A DNA stretch of 64,000 nt from Sweltsa coloradensis (taxonomy: Eukaryota > Arthropoda > Insecta > Plecoptera > Chloroperlidae), in the NCBI GenBank assembly GCA_024449915.1, contig JAMZAV010000317.1:875501-939500 (forward strand), read 5' to 3'. Shown in pieces: positions 53,969 through 64,000 of this stretch (its first letter is position 1; every line of letters begins with the position of its first letter). The position numbers and the translations under genes were made by a program. The notes under the pieces were generated by a model. That model saw nothing but the letters and a program-made list of their open reading frames with translations, had not been told where the DNA came from and made no database searches.

Positions 53969-54132
53969 AAATTGTTCGACGCTGATTTTACTAATGATTG
54001 ATAATCACTCGACGTTGATGACGTTTATTACTCGATGAAATGTTCAACGCTGATTTTACTAATGATTGATAATCACTCGACGTTGATGACGTTTAATTAC
54101 TCGATGAAATGTTCAACGCTGATTTTATTAAT
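53969..54132 (+). repeat. Tandem repeat of about 72 bp, interrupted by a LINE
   Basis: Units contain ACGCTGATTTTACTAATGAT and AATCACTCGACGTTGATGAC. The third unit breaks at 54,132 and continues at 57,242-57,300 after the LINE. Confidence 0.85.
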
Positions 54133-57100
54133 ACTTACTTTACTTTCCGTGTCCGGTTAAACAATATTTCCAAAAATTTGCAACAGCCATTCCTTCCGCA
54201 TTTGCTTCCAAGATATCGCGCAGGGTACATGGTTCGTCGAGGCGGGGGCAGATCAGGAGGTGACTCGGATCCTGTACCTGTCCGCACTCACACATGGGCT
54301 CTTGGTCAGCTGGTAAAAGGCCCCACTTATGCATGTTGGTCCCGCATCTCGGCACTCCAGTTCTTAATCGGTTTAATGTCCGCCAAACCGCGAAGGGACA
54401 GTTACCACCTGGAGCGATCTCTTCCCTTGGTGCAATGTTCGGTGCAGGCAGTTCGCTGTTCCAGTGGGCGACACGATTTGCCTCTGGTGAACTTCTAAGA
54501 ACGTGAGTTCTGGTCAAAAAGCTCTTTCTGGAACGAAGTCGTTTTGCCGCCTGTTGGTGTCCATACATGGGGTGGCGAGGGTCTGTCTCCTGTTTCGTCC
54601 TTTCCACGTCTGCTGGGGTTTATCCGGCGGATATGAGGGGGTGCTATCCCGATAAGCGGGTACAATTTTATTTTACGGGGTTGGTTTTAGGCAGCCCGTC
54701 ACAATCCGCACAGTTTCATTAATTGCGACGTCGACTCGCTTCGCATGCACAGAAGCGCTCCACACTGGAGCGGCATACTCGGCGGCCGACACGCACAGTG
54801 CGAGCGCTGATGTCCTGAGCGTGGATGGTTGTGCTCCCCAGGTTTTGCTTGTCAGCTTTCGTAGAATGTTGTTTCGGGCGCTGACCTTTCCCTTGCTTGA
54901 AAGTTAGCGTGCGATCCAGTGTGATACCCAGATATTTAGGTGTCGGGCAGTGTTGGAGTTTTTTACCTCTCCATACTATATCCAGTTCTCTCCTGGCCTC
55001 GCGGTTTTTCAGGTGAAAAGCACACACCTGTGTCTTACTCGGGTTTGGCTTCAACTGGTTCGAGTCATAGTACTGCGAGAGTTCCTCCAGGGCACTTGAC
55101 AGTTTTCCCTCGACCTCCGTGAAACTAGAGCCTTGGGCTGCCAACGCTGAATCGTCAGCAAAAATGTACTGCAGTATGTAGTCAGGGGTGGGCTGGTCGT
55201 TGGTGTAGACGTTGTAAAGTGCTGGCGACAACACGCTTCCCTGGGGCAGTCCATTCTTCTGCACTCTCCAACGACTATTCTTTTCCTGCAGCAAAACATA
55301 GAACCTTCTGTTCTGTAGTAAAGTACCGATCATCGTTGTAAGTCGGAAGTCCTTCGTCTCCTCATACACTTTCCTCAGTAGTTTCCTGTGGTTTACTGTG
55401 TCGAGTGCTGCGGTAAGGACTATGAAAACGACGCCCGTGATTTCCTTCCTCTGAAAGCCGTCCTCTATGTGTTGGGTAAGGTTAAGGATTTGTCCGCAGC
55501 AAGATTTACCAGGTCTGAAACCCGCTTGTTGTGGTATAAACCTTTCCTCCAAGGTGCTCGCGATACGGTTCAGGATAAGTCGCTCTAGGAGCTTAAAAAG
55601 GTGGCACAACAAGGATACAGGGCGGAAGCTTTTGGGGCCATTGGGGTCTTTCTCTGGCTTCAGTAGAGCGACCACTCTTGCCTGTCTCCACATCTTCGGT
55701 ATTGTCATCTGCGATACGCTGGCATTCATAAGCTCCAGAAGCCATTGTAGAGTCTTTGGGCCGAAATTCTGAATTTGCTTAACCCTGAGCTCGTCCATAC
55801 CAGCCGCTTTGTTCCGCTTTAGGGCCTTGATGGAAGCTTCAATTTCTGGCATAGTAAACCCTTTACCAAGATGGTCTGTCTCGTGTTCCACGTCCCGCAC
55901 TATAGGATGTTTCAACTTTCTTCCGGACGTCTTGCCGTTGATAAGCAGTTGGCTAGCTACCTGGTTTGGAGTTACTACCGTGAAGTTATTTTTTGGCTTT
56001 GTCGCCTCTCCACTAAGGTTTTTTAGGAGTTTCCAGGCCCTTCTGCTGTTCTGTTTCATGTCCAGATTCTCCACAAGTTCACACCACTTTGCCTTCCGGT
56101 CCTCCGCTATGGCTGCCATGAGTACTTCTCCAGCTTCCATCGTCTCTTCTGCAAATGGGTCTTCCTCAAAGAAGGTCTTGTAGCGGTCCAGCAAGGGTTT
56201 GGCATCTCCGTTTAAACCATGGATATTTTCTGTTTTGCAACCTCTTGGGATGTTCCTCCACGAAATTTGTTTGACTAGTCCAATGAATATGTCGTAATTC
56301 TCGATTTTGGGAGGGATAAGGGCAATTCAGCATCTAGGTCGGTGCTGAATGCTGCCCAATTGGCCTTTTTGAAGTTGAACCGCCTCTCGAAAGGGACTCG
56401 TTCCGGCTTGACCACCGCACGAACTGTGACTATGATTGGTCTATGTTGAGTCCGAGGGATTGGTTGACCAATTTGCTTCTCACACTGTGCTGCAATTCTT
56501 GAGGTCACAAATATGTTGTCAGGGTTATAACCTCTCTTCCACCGACCACTGTTGAAAGAGGAAGGCAGCTTCGGGTCGTGGATCAGCTGCAAGTCGTTTG
56601 CCTCCGCCCATGACTCGAGATATTCACCATTGTCGTTGGTCTCCTGGTACCCCCATGCAGTGTTTTGGCAGTTAAAATCGCCAACCACAAAATTGGTACC
56701 TTGATAGCTGAAGTTGTCCGGTTCCACGAATTTGAACTTTGCATTTGGTGGTTTGTACACCGAGGTCACGGAGTATTGCGCGGTGCGGATGGTCAACAGC
56801 TCTATGTCATCTCTCTCCGTCAAAGAAGCTGAGACGATGTTAGCTCCTGGTCTGGCAAAAATTGCGCTCCCGTACTGGTCATGTGGTCTTTCTATGATCA
56901 GCTCCATGCCACTGATCTTTGGTCTGGTGCTCGTGTGGCCCCTATGTGTCTCTTGTACTAGCAAAATATCGCATGTGTGTGCTTTGCACAGGTCAGATAA
57001 TAAAACTTCTTTATGAGTAGAAATGCCCTCGATGTTTATCGAGATTGTCACCAATGGTGGCCTTGATAAAGACCGTTTTGGTGGTGATGATGTTGATGGT

Positions 57101-57241
57101 AACGCTGTCATTCTTAGTTTTGTGTTTCCCGGTGTTAGAAGGATTTGCCGTTGAGCGTGATGCTCAGCGTTTCCAGGGTACGCCCGATTGTGGTTTTAAT
57201 CACTGAATTCCAACAATCTTCGGGGAGGCTCCTTCTGTGTA
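54133..57241 (-). mobile_element. APE-type LINE, nearly full length, flanked by 11-bp target duplication
   Basis: ATTTTATTAAT flanks both ends (54,122-54,132 and 57,242-57,252). The 5' leader before the first ATG (57,111) is about 130 bases, no separate ORF1 is seen, and the 3' untranslated part after the stop at 54,140 is only a few bases. A single-ORF plan with a tiny 3' end resembles RTE-type elements, but the C-terminal CCHC-like domain is also found in Jockey relatives; clade unresolved. Confidence 0.85.
54140..57111 (-). pseudogene. LINE polyprotein, endonuclease and RT, broken
   Basis: Endonuclease (56,275-57,111): VTISINIEGI, LLVQETHRG, VYKPPN, VVGDFNCQN, and TQHRPIIV where SDH is usual. 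RT (54,719-56,194, other frame): NKAAGMDEL, SFRPVSLL, QAGFRPGKSC, GLPQGSVLSP and FADDS. Motif A reads VFIVLTAALDTVNH where D is expected before LTAA, so a metal-binding aspartate is lost. A frameshift near 54,890 ends this frame early; the C-terminal frame (54,140-54,607) carries RTGVPRCGTNMHKWGL and CECG...HLLICP, a zinc-binding tail. At least two frameshifts plus the active-site change make it inactive. Confidence 0.85.
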
Positions 57242-57252
57242 ATTTTATTAAT

Positions 57253-59394
57253 GATTGATAATCACTCGACGTTGATGGCGTTTATTACTCGATGAAAACT
57301 TAACCGAAACTATACTTCTCACTTCCCTACACCGAACCTTGTTATGCTAACCCGGTCACTACCCGTAGCATGAAGTGCCTATCTAACGCGCCTACACTCG
57401 GAACTCCATCTCTCGCGTGGCAGGCACAGTGCCTCCATGTAACAGACTCGACATACGCCCTATGGGCCAACCTTCCCTACACGTCCAGTCAAGGACCCCG
57501 TCAAAACACCAACTGCCCTCCGTTTCTTCCAAAACACACGCCGTTTCCAAGTCAGCTAGTGAAGCTCCGCCTATTCTCCGCATTTGACAACTAAATGCTT
57601 GCAGCAACTCAACTTGAGACCGTTCTCTCTATCTCTTTAACCCGGGGACTTAAGCCCTTTGTGCCCGGATCCCAGTTAACTCGATACCTACGTTAGATCA
57701 AAACAACTCTGTTCTACGACACACTTCAACACTGCAAATCAAGATTAGATCATCTAGTTGAGTCCTCTGACCGATCAACCATGAGATAATCGTCGACTTG
57801 CTGGCAATGAGCTAACTAAGCCTCACGACAGCCCTTTCAGATCTCCAGACTTCCGTCGGGAGCAAACCTCATCTCTTTGTATATTTTTCTGTGGAAACCA
57901 ATTAACTCTCTGAAATCCCTGAACGTATTTTTGCAGGTGTTCCGAACCAAGTTCGTTTCTAGATGCTTCTAAGACCTTGAACTCTTTCTCAAATTCAATC
58001 AATATTAATTACCCTTAGTATTGGTGTACATTAGTATTGAAGTAACTCTTATATTCATGTCAATTTATCAATATTGGTTGATAATTACACCGAAGTTGAT
58101 ATGCAAAACAGGTAAATTATAATAGGAATTTGCATAACATTATTTCATGGTTCTACTGGGTTAAGGCCACCTTCCTTTACACAAAAATATCTTATTTTCT
58201 TGATTTTGAGAATATTTTCATTTATAAAATAAGGGTAAAAGTTTCCTACATATTTTGGCGGGAAAAAACGGGTCATACGTCATCAGCCTTCATAATACCA
58301 ATCAACCAATCACGTAACGATGTATCAAGTTACTCGCTTTCGGTGATTATTTTGACTGTAGAAGCACATTTTGACATCTAGTTTGTTCTAATATGCTTAA
58401 TATTTTATTTTATACATTTAGTATATCACAACGTAAGCTTTTAACTGTATTTTAATTGATAATAAGTAAAACACAGTGTTAATTATAATATTTTGGAGAA
58501 GGACATCAACTGTTGTTTATTGTTGGCCATTGGTGTAAGAACCAAAGACTTTGGTAAATGGAGGGAATTTTGCCGTTTATTTAGGCGGCTGTGTTCGTCA
58601 TGAAGGCCGGTGACGTAGGCAGCCGTTTCAAAATAAATGTGCGGGAAATTTAAAATGTCAAACTTTGACCCTCAATAGATATTAAACGATTTAACTTAAA
58701 AACCTCTATATTAACGTTTATATAATTTTTAGACGTAAATGTATATATTGCACATACTTTTACCGATATCTGGAACTTATGCAAATTCCCTATTGGTTGA
58801 TATGCAAAGCAGCATATTCTAACATATGTGCAAATAAAGTCTGGTTTGATGTGCATAACAGGTATATTATAATTGGTTGATATGCAAAGCAGCATCAAAA
58901 AAGTTGGTATGCAAAGTAGCATATATTCAAAGGTTTGAAGTAGCCTACACCTCTTGACTTTGGCAATACATATCACCATTCATATCAGTCACAAATAGGA
59001 TTATTGTTTGTGCCTACTACATTTAATTTTGAATAGTACCCCTTCATCCAGTTAATCTTGAACATAGGCCGCTTCAAGAAGAGACATCAAAACATTAAAC
59101 ATACCGGAGCACCTTATTTGTCGGAGTTGCTTCTAGATATTGTGCCATACAATAAAAGACGACAGAGTTGTGACTAAAATAATAAAGAGATGTTCGCGCC
59201 AGGCGGGGTTGTCTATCACTGTGTCCGTCTGTCTCATTCGGGCCTTATCATTCTCAAAAAAATTTCCAATAGTGAGATTATGTCCCGCCCCCCAAAAAAA
59301 AAACATTTTTTTTCTTCTGCTAGGCCTTCTTTCATTCAGCAAACTTTTCAGACATGTTTCTTCGACTTTCAAATTATCGGCCAGAGGTGGTACA
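57253..59394. other. Intergenic stretch, no gene recognised
   Basis: The 57,300-57,900 part is C-rich and lacks long frames. At 58,090-58,930 the words TTGATATGCAAA and TGCAAAGCAGCAT recur about five times, possible remnants of a small repeat. No coding or RNA gene is supported. Confidence 0.4.
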
Positions 59395-60885
59395 ATAGCA
59401 AGTGGCGCATTATGGCCTAACAGTTGACGCGCCCTTATACCAAGTAAACTTACGAATATAATTATCAAACTTAAATGCCAATGTTCACGGGTACTCAACA
59501 CATGACTCGCTCACTCGTCTAACAACGACTTTGGCGTTTCCCTAGTCTAGTTGGCTAAAGCGCCCTTATAGCCGAAATGTGGGAGACGTGGGTTTAATCC
59601 CCTGGGCCCCGATTCATGTACATTTTTATCCCGGTATAAGCAGAGTTAGGTGGTATAAGTGCGGTATAACTCCGAATCCAATTCATGAAGACTTATCCCG
59701 CCTCGCACGGGGATAAGAAAATATGTAAACAGATGGCGGACATTTTAAATGTTGCGTCTATGATTAAAACGAGAAGAGTTGTCATAACTCTCATAAAACA
59801 AATCAGAAACCGTCCCGGGCCTAGGCCCAGATGTAGAAAATTATTCATAATACAACAGTGTAGGCCTAAAGTTCGATTAGGCTATAGGACTAGATAAAAT
59901 TTATACTAACATAACACGTTTGACAAGCCCTTGGCCTCTCCTAGGCAACCCTAGGCCTGCACGACCTTGTTTTGACACACATCCCGCACAAATAACTAGT
60001 TTTGATTACCAAAAGCCTAATGCAGATAAACAATGGTATGATAGTCCTAGGCTATTCCAAAATTTACGGCAATAATACGCCTTTTCTTTTCTTTTACTGA
60101 TCTCACGCAATCTTCTGTCAATAAATAAAAATGTAAAACAAAAGATGGTGCAAATTTTTAGTGTTCTTTTGCAAATCTGCTGATTTACATGGCTGTGGAA
60201 TGCAGTGGAAAAAACATTTGTTGTACTTGTTGTTGGATTGAAAATTTCTGATTGGATGAGAGTTGCTCAGACTTAACCAGGCCTTATCCTGCCATGTCCT
60301 GCATTATACCGTCCTTATACCACTTATACCCGGGATAAATGTACATGAATCGGGGCCCTGGTCAGTAAAAAGATTTTGTAATTTCTGGATTGTATTTTAA
60401 AAACATGTTATTAAATGCATATAACGCATTGTAGTCCATCATCTGTGACAATACTATGGAAAACACAGCCAGTACGAAATACGTGAAAATATTGCAAGGT
60501 TTACTCAATCTACGAGCGGAATTTGGGGGTACCTTGACGTGCAACATTCGACGAACCTTGGGCACGGCATTTCACAGCCAGGTAAATAAAAAAAAAAATT
60601 CTAAATCAAAACCATTGTCGTTAAATAATTTCTACACATTGGCAGCCTATTTATCAATTTATTATAATTTTCTTGTTGGTTCAAATTTGCAATGGATCCA
60701 GCTGATTTTGTTAGTAGTTCTCAGTAAACTCGTACCGGATGTCTGTTTAAAATTTCAGCGCAATCTGTTTAGCGATTCGGCTGATTTTTGACGTACACAT
60801 ACACACACAACGTACAGAAAAACAGAATGAGCGTCGTTTGAGTTGAATGGTACCACTTCGTGCGCTGCGCTCACTCGTTTAATTA
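59395..60885 (+). repeat. Dispersed repeat with SINE-like head, split by a nested element
   Basis: 59,395-59,545 matches the right half of the inverted-repeat unit at 42,581-42,859; 59,547-59,603 is the tRNA-like head (CTAGTTGGCTAAAGCGCCC, GGGTTTAATCCCC). Sequence resumes at 60,359 and follows 42,915-43,445 to CGCTCACTCGTTTAAT at about 60,885. Confidence 0.65.
59604..60358. mobile_element. Non-autonomous TIR element nested in the repeat, 755 bp
   Basis: The terminal repeats start GGGCCCCGATTCATGTACAT and are matched inversely at the right end (ATGTACATGAATCGGGGCCC), continuing with ATCCCGG-type sequence. It lies exactly where the host repeat reads TCCCCTGGTCAG, so the target duplication is 3-5 bases but cannot be fixed because of shared bases. 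The short internal frame is not a transposase. Confidence 0.75.
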
Positions 60886-61184
60886 TTCAGAGTTATCTTA
60901 AAAATTCTGGCTTTATTCGTTTGGTAATCAGACCTATTTTGTGAGCAATGATTTGTGTCCTATCCCTGGCTTGGTTGTTGTTTAGCCCTCTGAACGATAA
61001 TTTAAATGTCGAAGGAACATGGCTATACAGAGTTGGATATAAAAGCAAAAAATATATTTTTAAATAATTGGGCGGCATACCCTCCCTTTTGGATTGGCTT
61101 TTATATTTCAATTTTTTGACAATAGAGAAACCTGAACCCCAAGTGCAAAATTAAATTAAGAACATCGAGTTTAGTTGTTGTTTT

Positions 61185-61921
61185 GTTTTTGAAAATGGAA
61201 AAATGTATTCTGAGAAAAAAATTTGGAATGTTTTTTGGTATTTTTGTTTGTTTGTCAACACGATTCCGGCTAAACCGATAATCCAATTGCGATGAAATTT
61301 TCTGGAGGCCTTTGAAATCTCTGAACTTAGAACTGACACGTTTTTGAGCGCAATCGAAAAATTATTTCTCATAAAAAGCGCAATTTAACGATTTTTTTTT
61401 TAATTCTTCGAATTTTAACATCTACATGCTTTATCTGATTGTAATGATTTTTTCACAGAACCTTAATTTTATGAATTAATATTTTCGTGTAAAATTTCAG
61501 CGTAATCGAAAATTTATTTCTAATGAAAATCGCAGTTTTACGATTTTTTTAATTTCTTCGATTTATAACACCTACATGCTTTATCCGATTGTAATGATAT
61601 TTTTACAGAACCCTAATTTTATAAATTGATATATTCGTGTGAAATTTGAGCGGAATCGAAAAATTATTTCTCATGATAATCGCAATTTTACATTTTTATT
61701 TTTTTTTAAATTTCTTAGACTTATTACACCTACATGCTTTATCCAATTCTAATGATATTTTTACAGAACCTTAAATTTATGAGTTGATATATTCGTGTGA
61801 AATTTGAGCGTAATCGAAAAATTATTTCTCGTGAAAATCGCAATTTTACGCTTTTTTTGTTTTAAAAAAAATTACGCTCATCCAACAACGCGCCTGAAAA
61901 CGCGTTTGCGAAGCTTCCTAG
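61185..61921 (+). mobile_element. Helentron-like element, copy 5, with expanded internal repeats
   Basis: The 3' end reads GCTCATCCAACAACGCGCCT, hairpin AACGCG...CGCGTT, then CTTCCTAG (61,918-61,921) with T next. Inside, a roughly 155-base unit (ACATGCTTTATC, then TTTTACAGAACC, then AATCGAAAAATTATTTCT) occurs three times near 61,420, 61,568 and 61,727. The 5' GATGAGCG end is not preserved. Confidence 0.6.
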
Positions 61922-62461
61922 TGATAATATAACAGTTAGTGCATGAAATTTTTCGTCCGCTGGTACGAAACTTGTATTTTTTCGGTTACCGACTGTGCAA
62001 TAATTGATTTTCTGAATGAGACATTAAAACCAAGTTAACATGAAACAATCGACGAGCAAACAATCCCTATACACCGGCATTTTAAATAGAAAACACCGAG
62101 CAAACCAGTTAGACACGATTCAAATCATCATATTCTAAAGCATCAAAATTAACTTAGCTAATTTGGGACAACATAAGAATGTATTATGTGCACCGTTGCA
62201 AGGACGGCTCTGAAGTCAATAATTGCGTAATTTATTTGTTTCATATATTCATATATTTAATGCTTGGATATCATTATCTAGATAATACTTTTTTGTTATC
62301 TGGCTCTGACAGTATCGAAACGGCTGTTATTATTATGAAATTACTTATTTTGGGGTCATTGATGCAGTTTTTATTCAGAAATATAATACAGACAATGTTA
62401 CAACTGATACAAATAAATTTTATATGCATGTGTGGCAAAACAAAAAAATATATCATTGTTT

Positions 62462-62540
62462 TTTATTTATTTATGTATGTATTTATTTATTAACGTCCAT
62501 CATATTCAGTTAAAAACTGATTTACAAAGGAAGACAACTA
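62462..62540. repeat. TTTA microsatellite with conserved repeat-end sequence, second copy
   Basis: Matches 1,172-1,262 (TATTCAGTTAAAAACTGA and TTTACAAAGGAAGACAACTA beside TTTA units). Confidence 0.6.
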
Positions 62541-62817
62541 CTGATATATGTTTATTTGTTTGTACTAAATACAGAATTAAATTTAGTATCTAAAGTTATA
62601 AAATTATTACAATTTTAACAACAAAATTATTAACATTAATTAATTCCTACATATTGCTTTGAGATTTCCAAATCAAATCTCACATCTCAGTAATTACGAT
62701 ATAATGTTCCTCTTCGCCAAGGTTATTTTGTGAACAATTGGATGCAAACAGTTAAACTTTCATATATTATCAAGGGCAAGTGAATTGTTAAACGACTCTT
62801 CTTTCCGAATGGACTAT

Positions 62818-63226
62818 TTAGAGCCTCTTGCAAATAAAGGGTAGTTTATAAGTGCTCTTCTTCTGGCAGTCATCATGTTTCTTGTCGAAATGATACCTGC
62901 CAATAAGGTGAAATGCTGCACATCTGCCATCGGCAGTGGGAGAACCAGTACCCCAAGTGAAGCCAGGGATAGCAGTGACGAGGACACCTAAAACAAGAAT
63001 AATATTACTTTAGTAATCCAAATTTTGCAGTTTACTACCTTACGAATAACCGCGGTCAGTTTGTTGTCAGGATTTAGACAAGTGGCCACCAGATTACAGT
63101 TGTTCGACCGAGTAAACTTTGCCAAGCAATACTTGTTCAAATGCCGATTCTACAATAATTCATTGCTTGAATCATGTCCATCACTCACCATTAGAGTTCT
63201 TCCAAACGTTATTGTCGTGGTCGTGG

Positions 63227-63270
<44 letters not shown>

Positions 63271-63536
63271 ACTGTCCCTCCTGCGGCGATGGTTGTTGTT
63301 GTTGTTGTTGTTATTGTGGTTGTTGTAGCCGCTACCTTTCTTCTCTATGCCAACCCACACAGCCACTACCCCAGCAATTTTACTATATTTGGAGATGGCA
63401 TATTCTTGTTTCGCCGGGGTGTCGAGCATATCAATAATCTTCGCCTTATCTTTCTCGCACATGTCTTCAGCATCTTCTTGCGACAGAGAAATGATGAACG
63501 CCTTGACTGTTCCAACGTTTGCTACCGTTTCGTAGC
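62818..63536 (-). CDS. C-type lectin-like gene, copy D (last two exons; continues past right edge)
   Basis: Exon 5 (63,189-63,536) starts after TTGTTCCAG in the same phase as copy C and encodes GYETVANVGTVKAF, then EDAEDMCEKD and AVWVGIEKKGSG. An Asn-rich insertion of about 38 residues with a short HRRRRDS break follows, then NNVWKNSNG and a GTGAGT donor. Exon 6 (62,818-62,987) follows TTTTAG and encodes VLVTAIPGFTWG, RCAAF, DDC and LPFICKRL, then TAA. Lengths 348 and 170 keep the phases of B and C. Four CTLD cysteines are present; calcium-sugar motifs are not. Upstream exons, and so any Thr-rich part, are outside the window. Confidence 0.8.
63226..63315 (-). repeat. Coding AAC microsatellites (poly-Asn)
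   Basis: Two GTT tracts on the plus strand (63,226-63,270 and about 63,292-63,315) read as AAC, i.e. Asn, in exon 5 of copy D. They account for the CTLD insertion absent from B and C. Confidence 0.9.
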
Positions 63537-64000
63537 CTGGAACAAGGTACAATACGAGAGATTCAGAATTAGATGTTCTGATTGGGTCTAGTAGCTGACC
63601 CACTTTCTACTAACATTGTGTGAATTGGAGGACCTACGTTGTGATTTTCAACTTGGCTAACACAGGGAAAGTGAATGAGAAAAGTATATGTATCTCTTTA
63701 CCCTGTTATTAAAATATTCAACTCAATAATCAGTTCTGACATATCCTGTCTCTTGTCTGTTTCTTGCCTCATTCTGAAATCTAGGCTTCATTTTTAATAG
63801 TTTTCTTGCGGCAAAGATGGAAAACTGATTTTAATGCAATGTTATAAGGCTTCTAGCAACGATGCAGTACATCTTGACTGGCACCTCCAACACGAGTGCA
63901 AGATCATATTTTCAAAGTACGTCTCGTTTCCTATTTCACACAATTCTTTTGCTTATTCTAAAACAAAAACTACTATTGCCAACTTTGGACAACCGTGGGG
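63537..64000. other. Intron 4 of copy D, nothing recognised
   Basis: Sequence 5' of exon 5 in the transcript. No Thr-rich exon is reached before the window ends. Confidence 0.4.

Noticed and set aside
55809..56183. 124-codon plus-strand frame
   Set aside because: Antisense of the LINE reverse transcriptase.

Overview
This is AT-rich animal nuclear DNA: genes are split by GT-AG introns, and APE-type non-LTR retrotransposons, a Penelope-like element, tRNA-derived SINEs, hAT-like elements and a Helentron-like family are all present. Nothing bacterial or viral is seen. A marine invertebrate is plausible from the repeat mix, but the species cannot be read from the sequence.

The host genes form one tandem cluster on the minus strand, four copies of a secreted lectin-like gene transcribed right to left. 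Copy D (62,818-63,536, 3' end only), copy C (41,956-51,865, six exons, 463 residues) and copy B (11,015-36,076, six exons, 456 residues) are followed by copy A (1,879-5,523, 5' exons only). The six-exon plan is: signal peptide; 33-residue linker; six-cysteine sushi-like exon; Thr-rich mucin-like exon; first half of a C-type lectin domain (CTLD); second half of the CTLD. All exon phases agree and summed exon lengths are multiples of three in both B and C. B and C are direct segmental duplicates (about 9.17-36.35 kb against 40.24-52.15 kb). They differ in size because B gained a LINE, a Penelope-like element, a hAT-like element and a large palindrome, while C gained a truncated LINE and a MITE with a nested SINE.

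The most unusual points are: (1) a 52-bp minisatellite in copy C that repeats the splice acceptor plus the start of the last exon about nine times; (2) a last exon in which amino-acid-changing differences between B and C greatly outnumber silent ones; (3) two opposite one-base indels on either side of an intron in copy B that cancel; (4) an Asn-rich expansion inside the CTLD of copy D; (5) a palindrome with about 440-bp arms at 36.7-37.8 kb; (6) a Helentron-like repeat family whose 3' ends all carry a small hairpin followed by CTAG.

Region by region: 1-5.5 kb copy A with MITE, hAT-like and Helentron-like insertions in its intron; 5.5-11 kb intergenic with an old LINE fragment; 11-36 kb copy B, including about 8 kb (11.76-19.83 kb) of poor-quality sequence with inflated homopolymers; 36-42 kb palindrome, Helentron-like copy, G/C-tract repeats and SINEs; 42-52 kb copy C; 52-62.8 kb intergenic with a 3.1-kb decayed LINE and nested small transposons; 62.8-63.5 kb copy D. 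The biochemical role of the lectin-like proteins is inferred from domains only.
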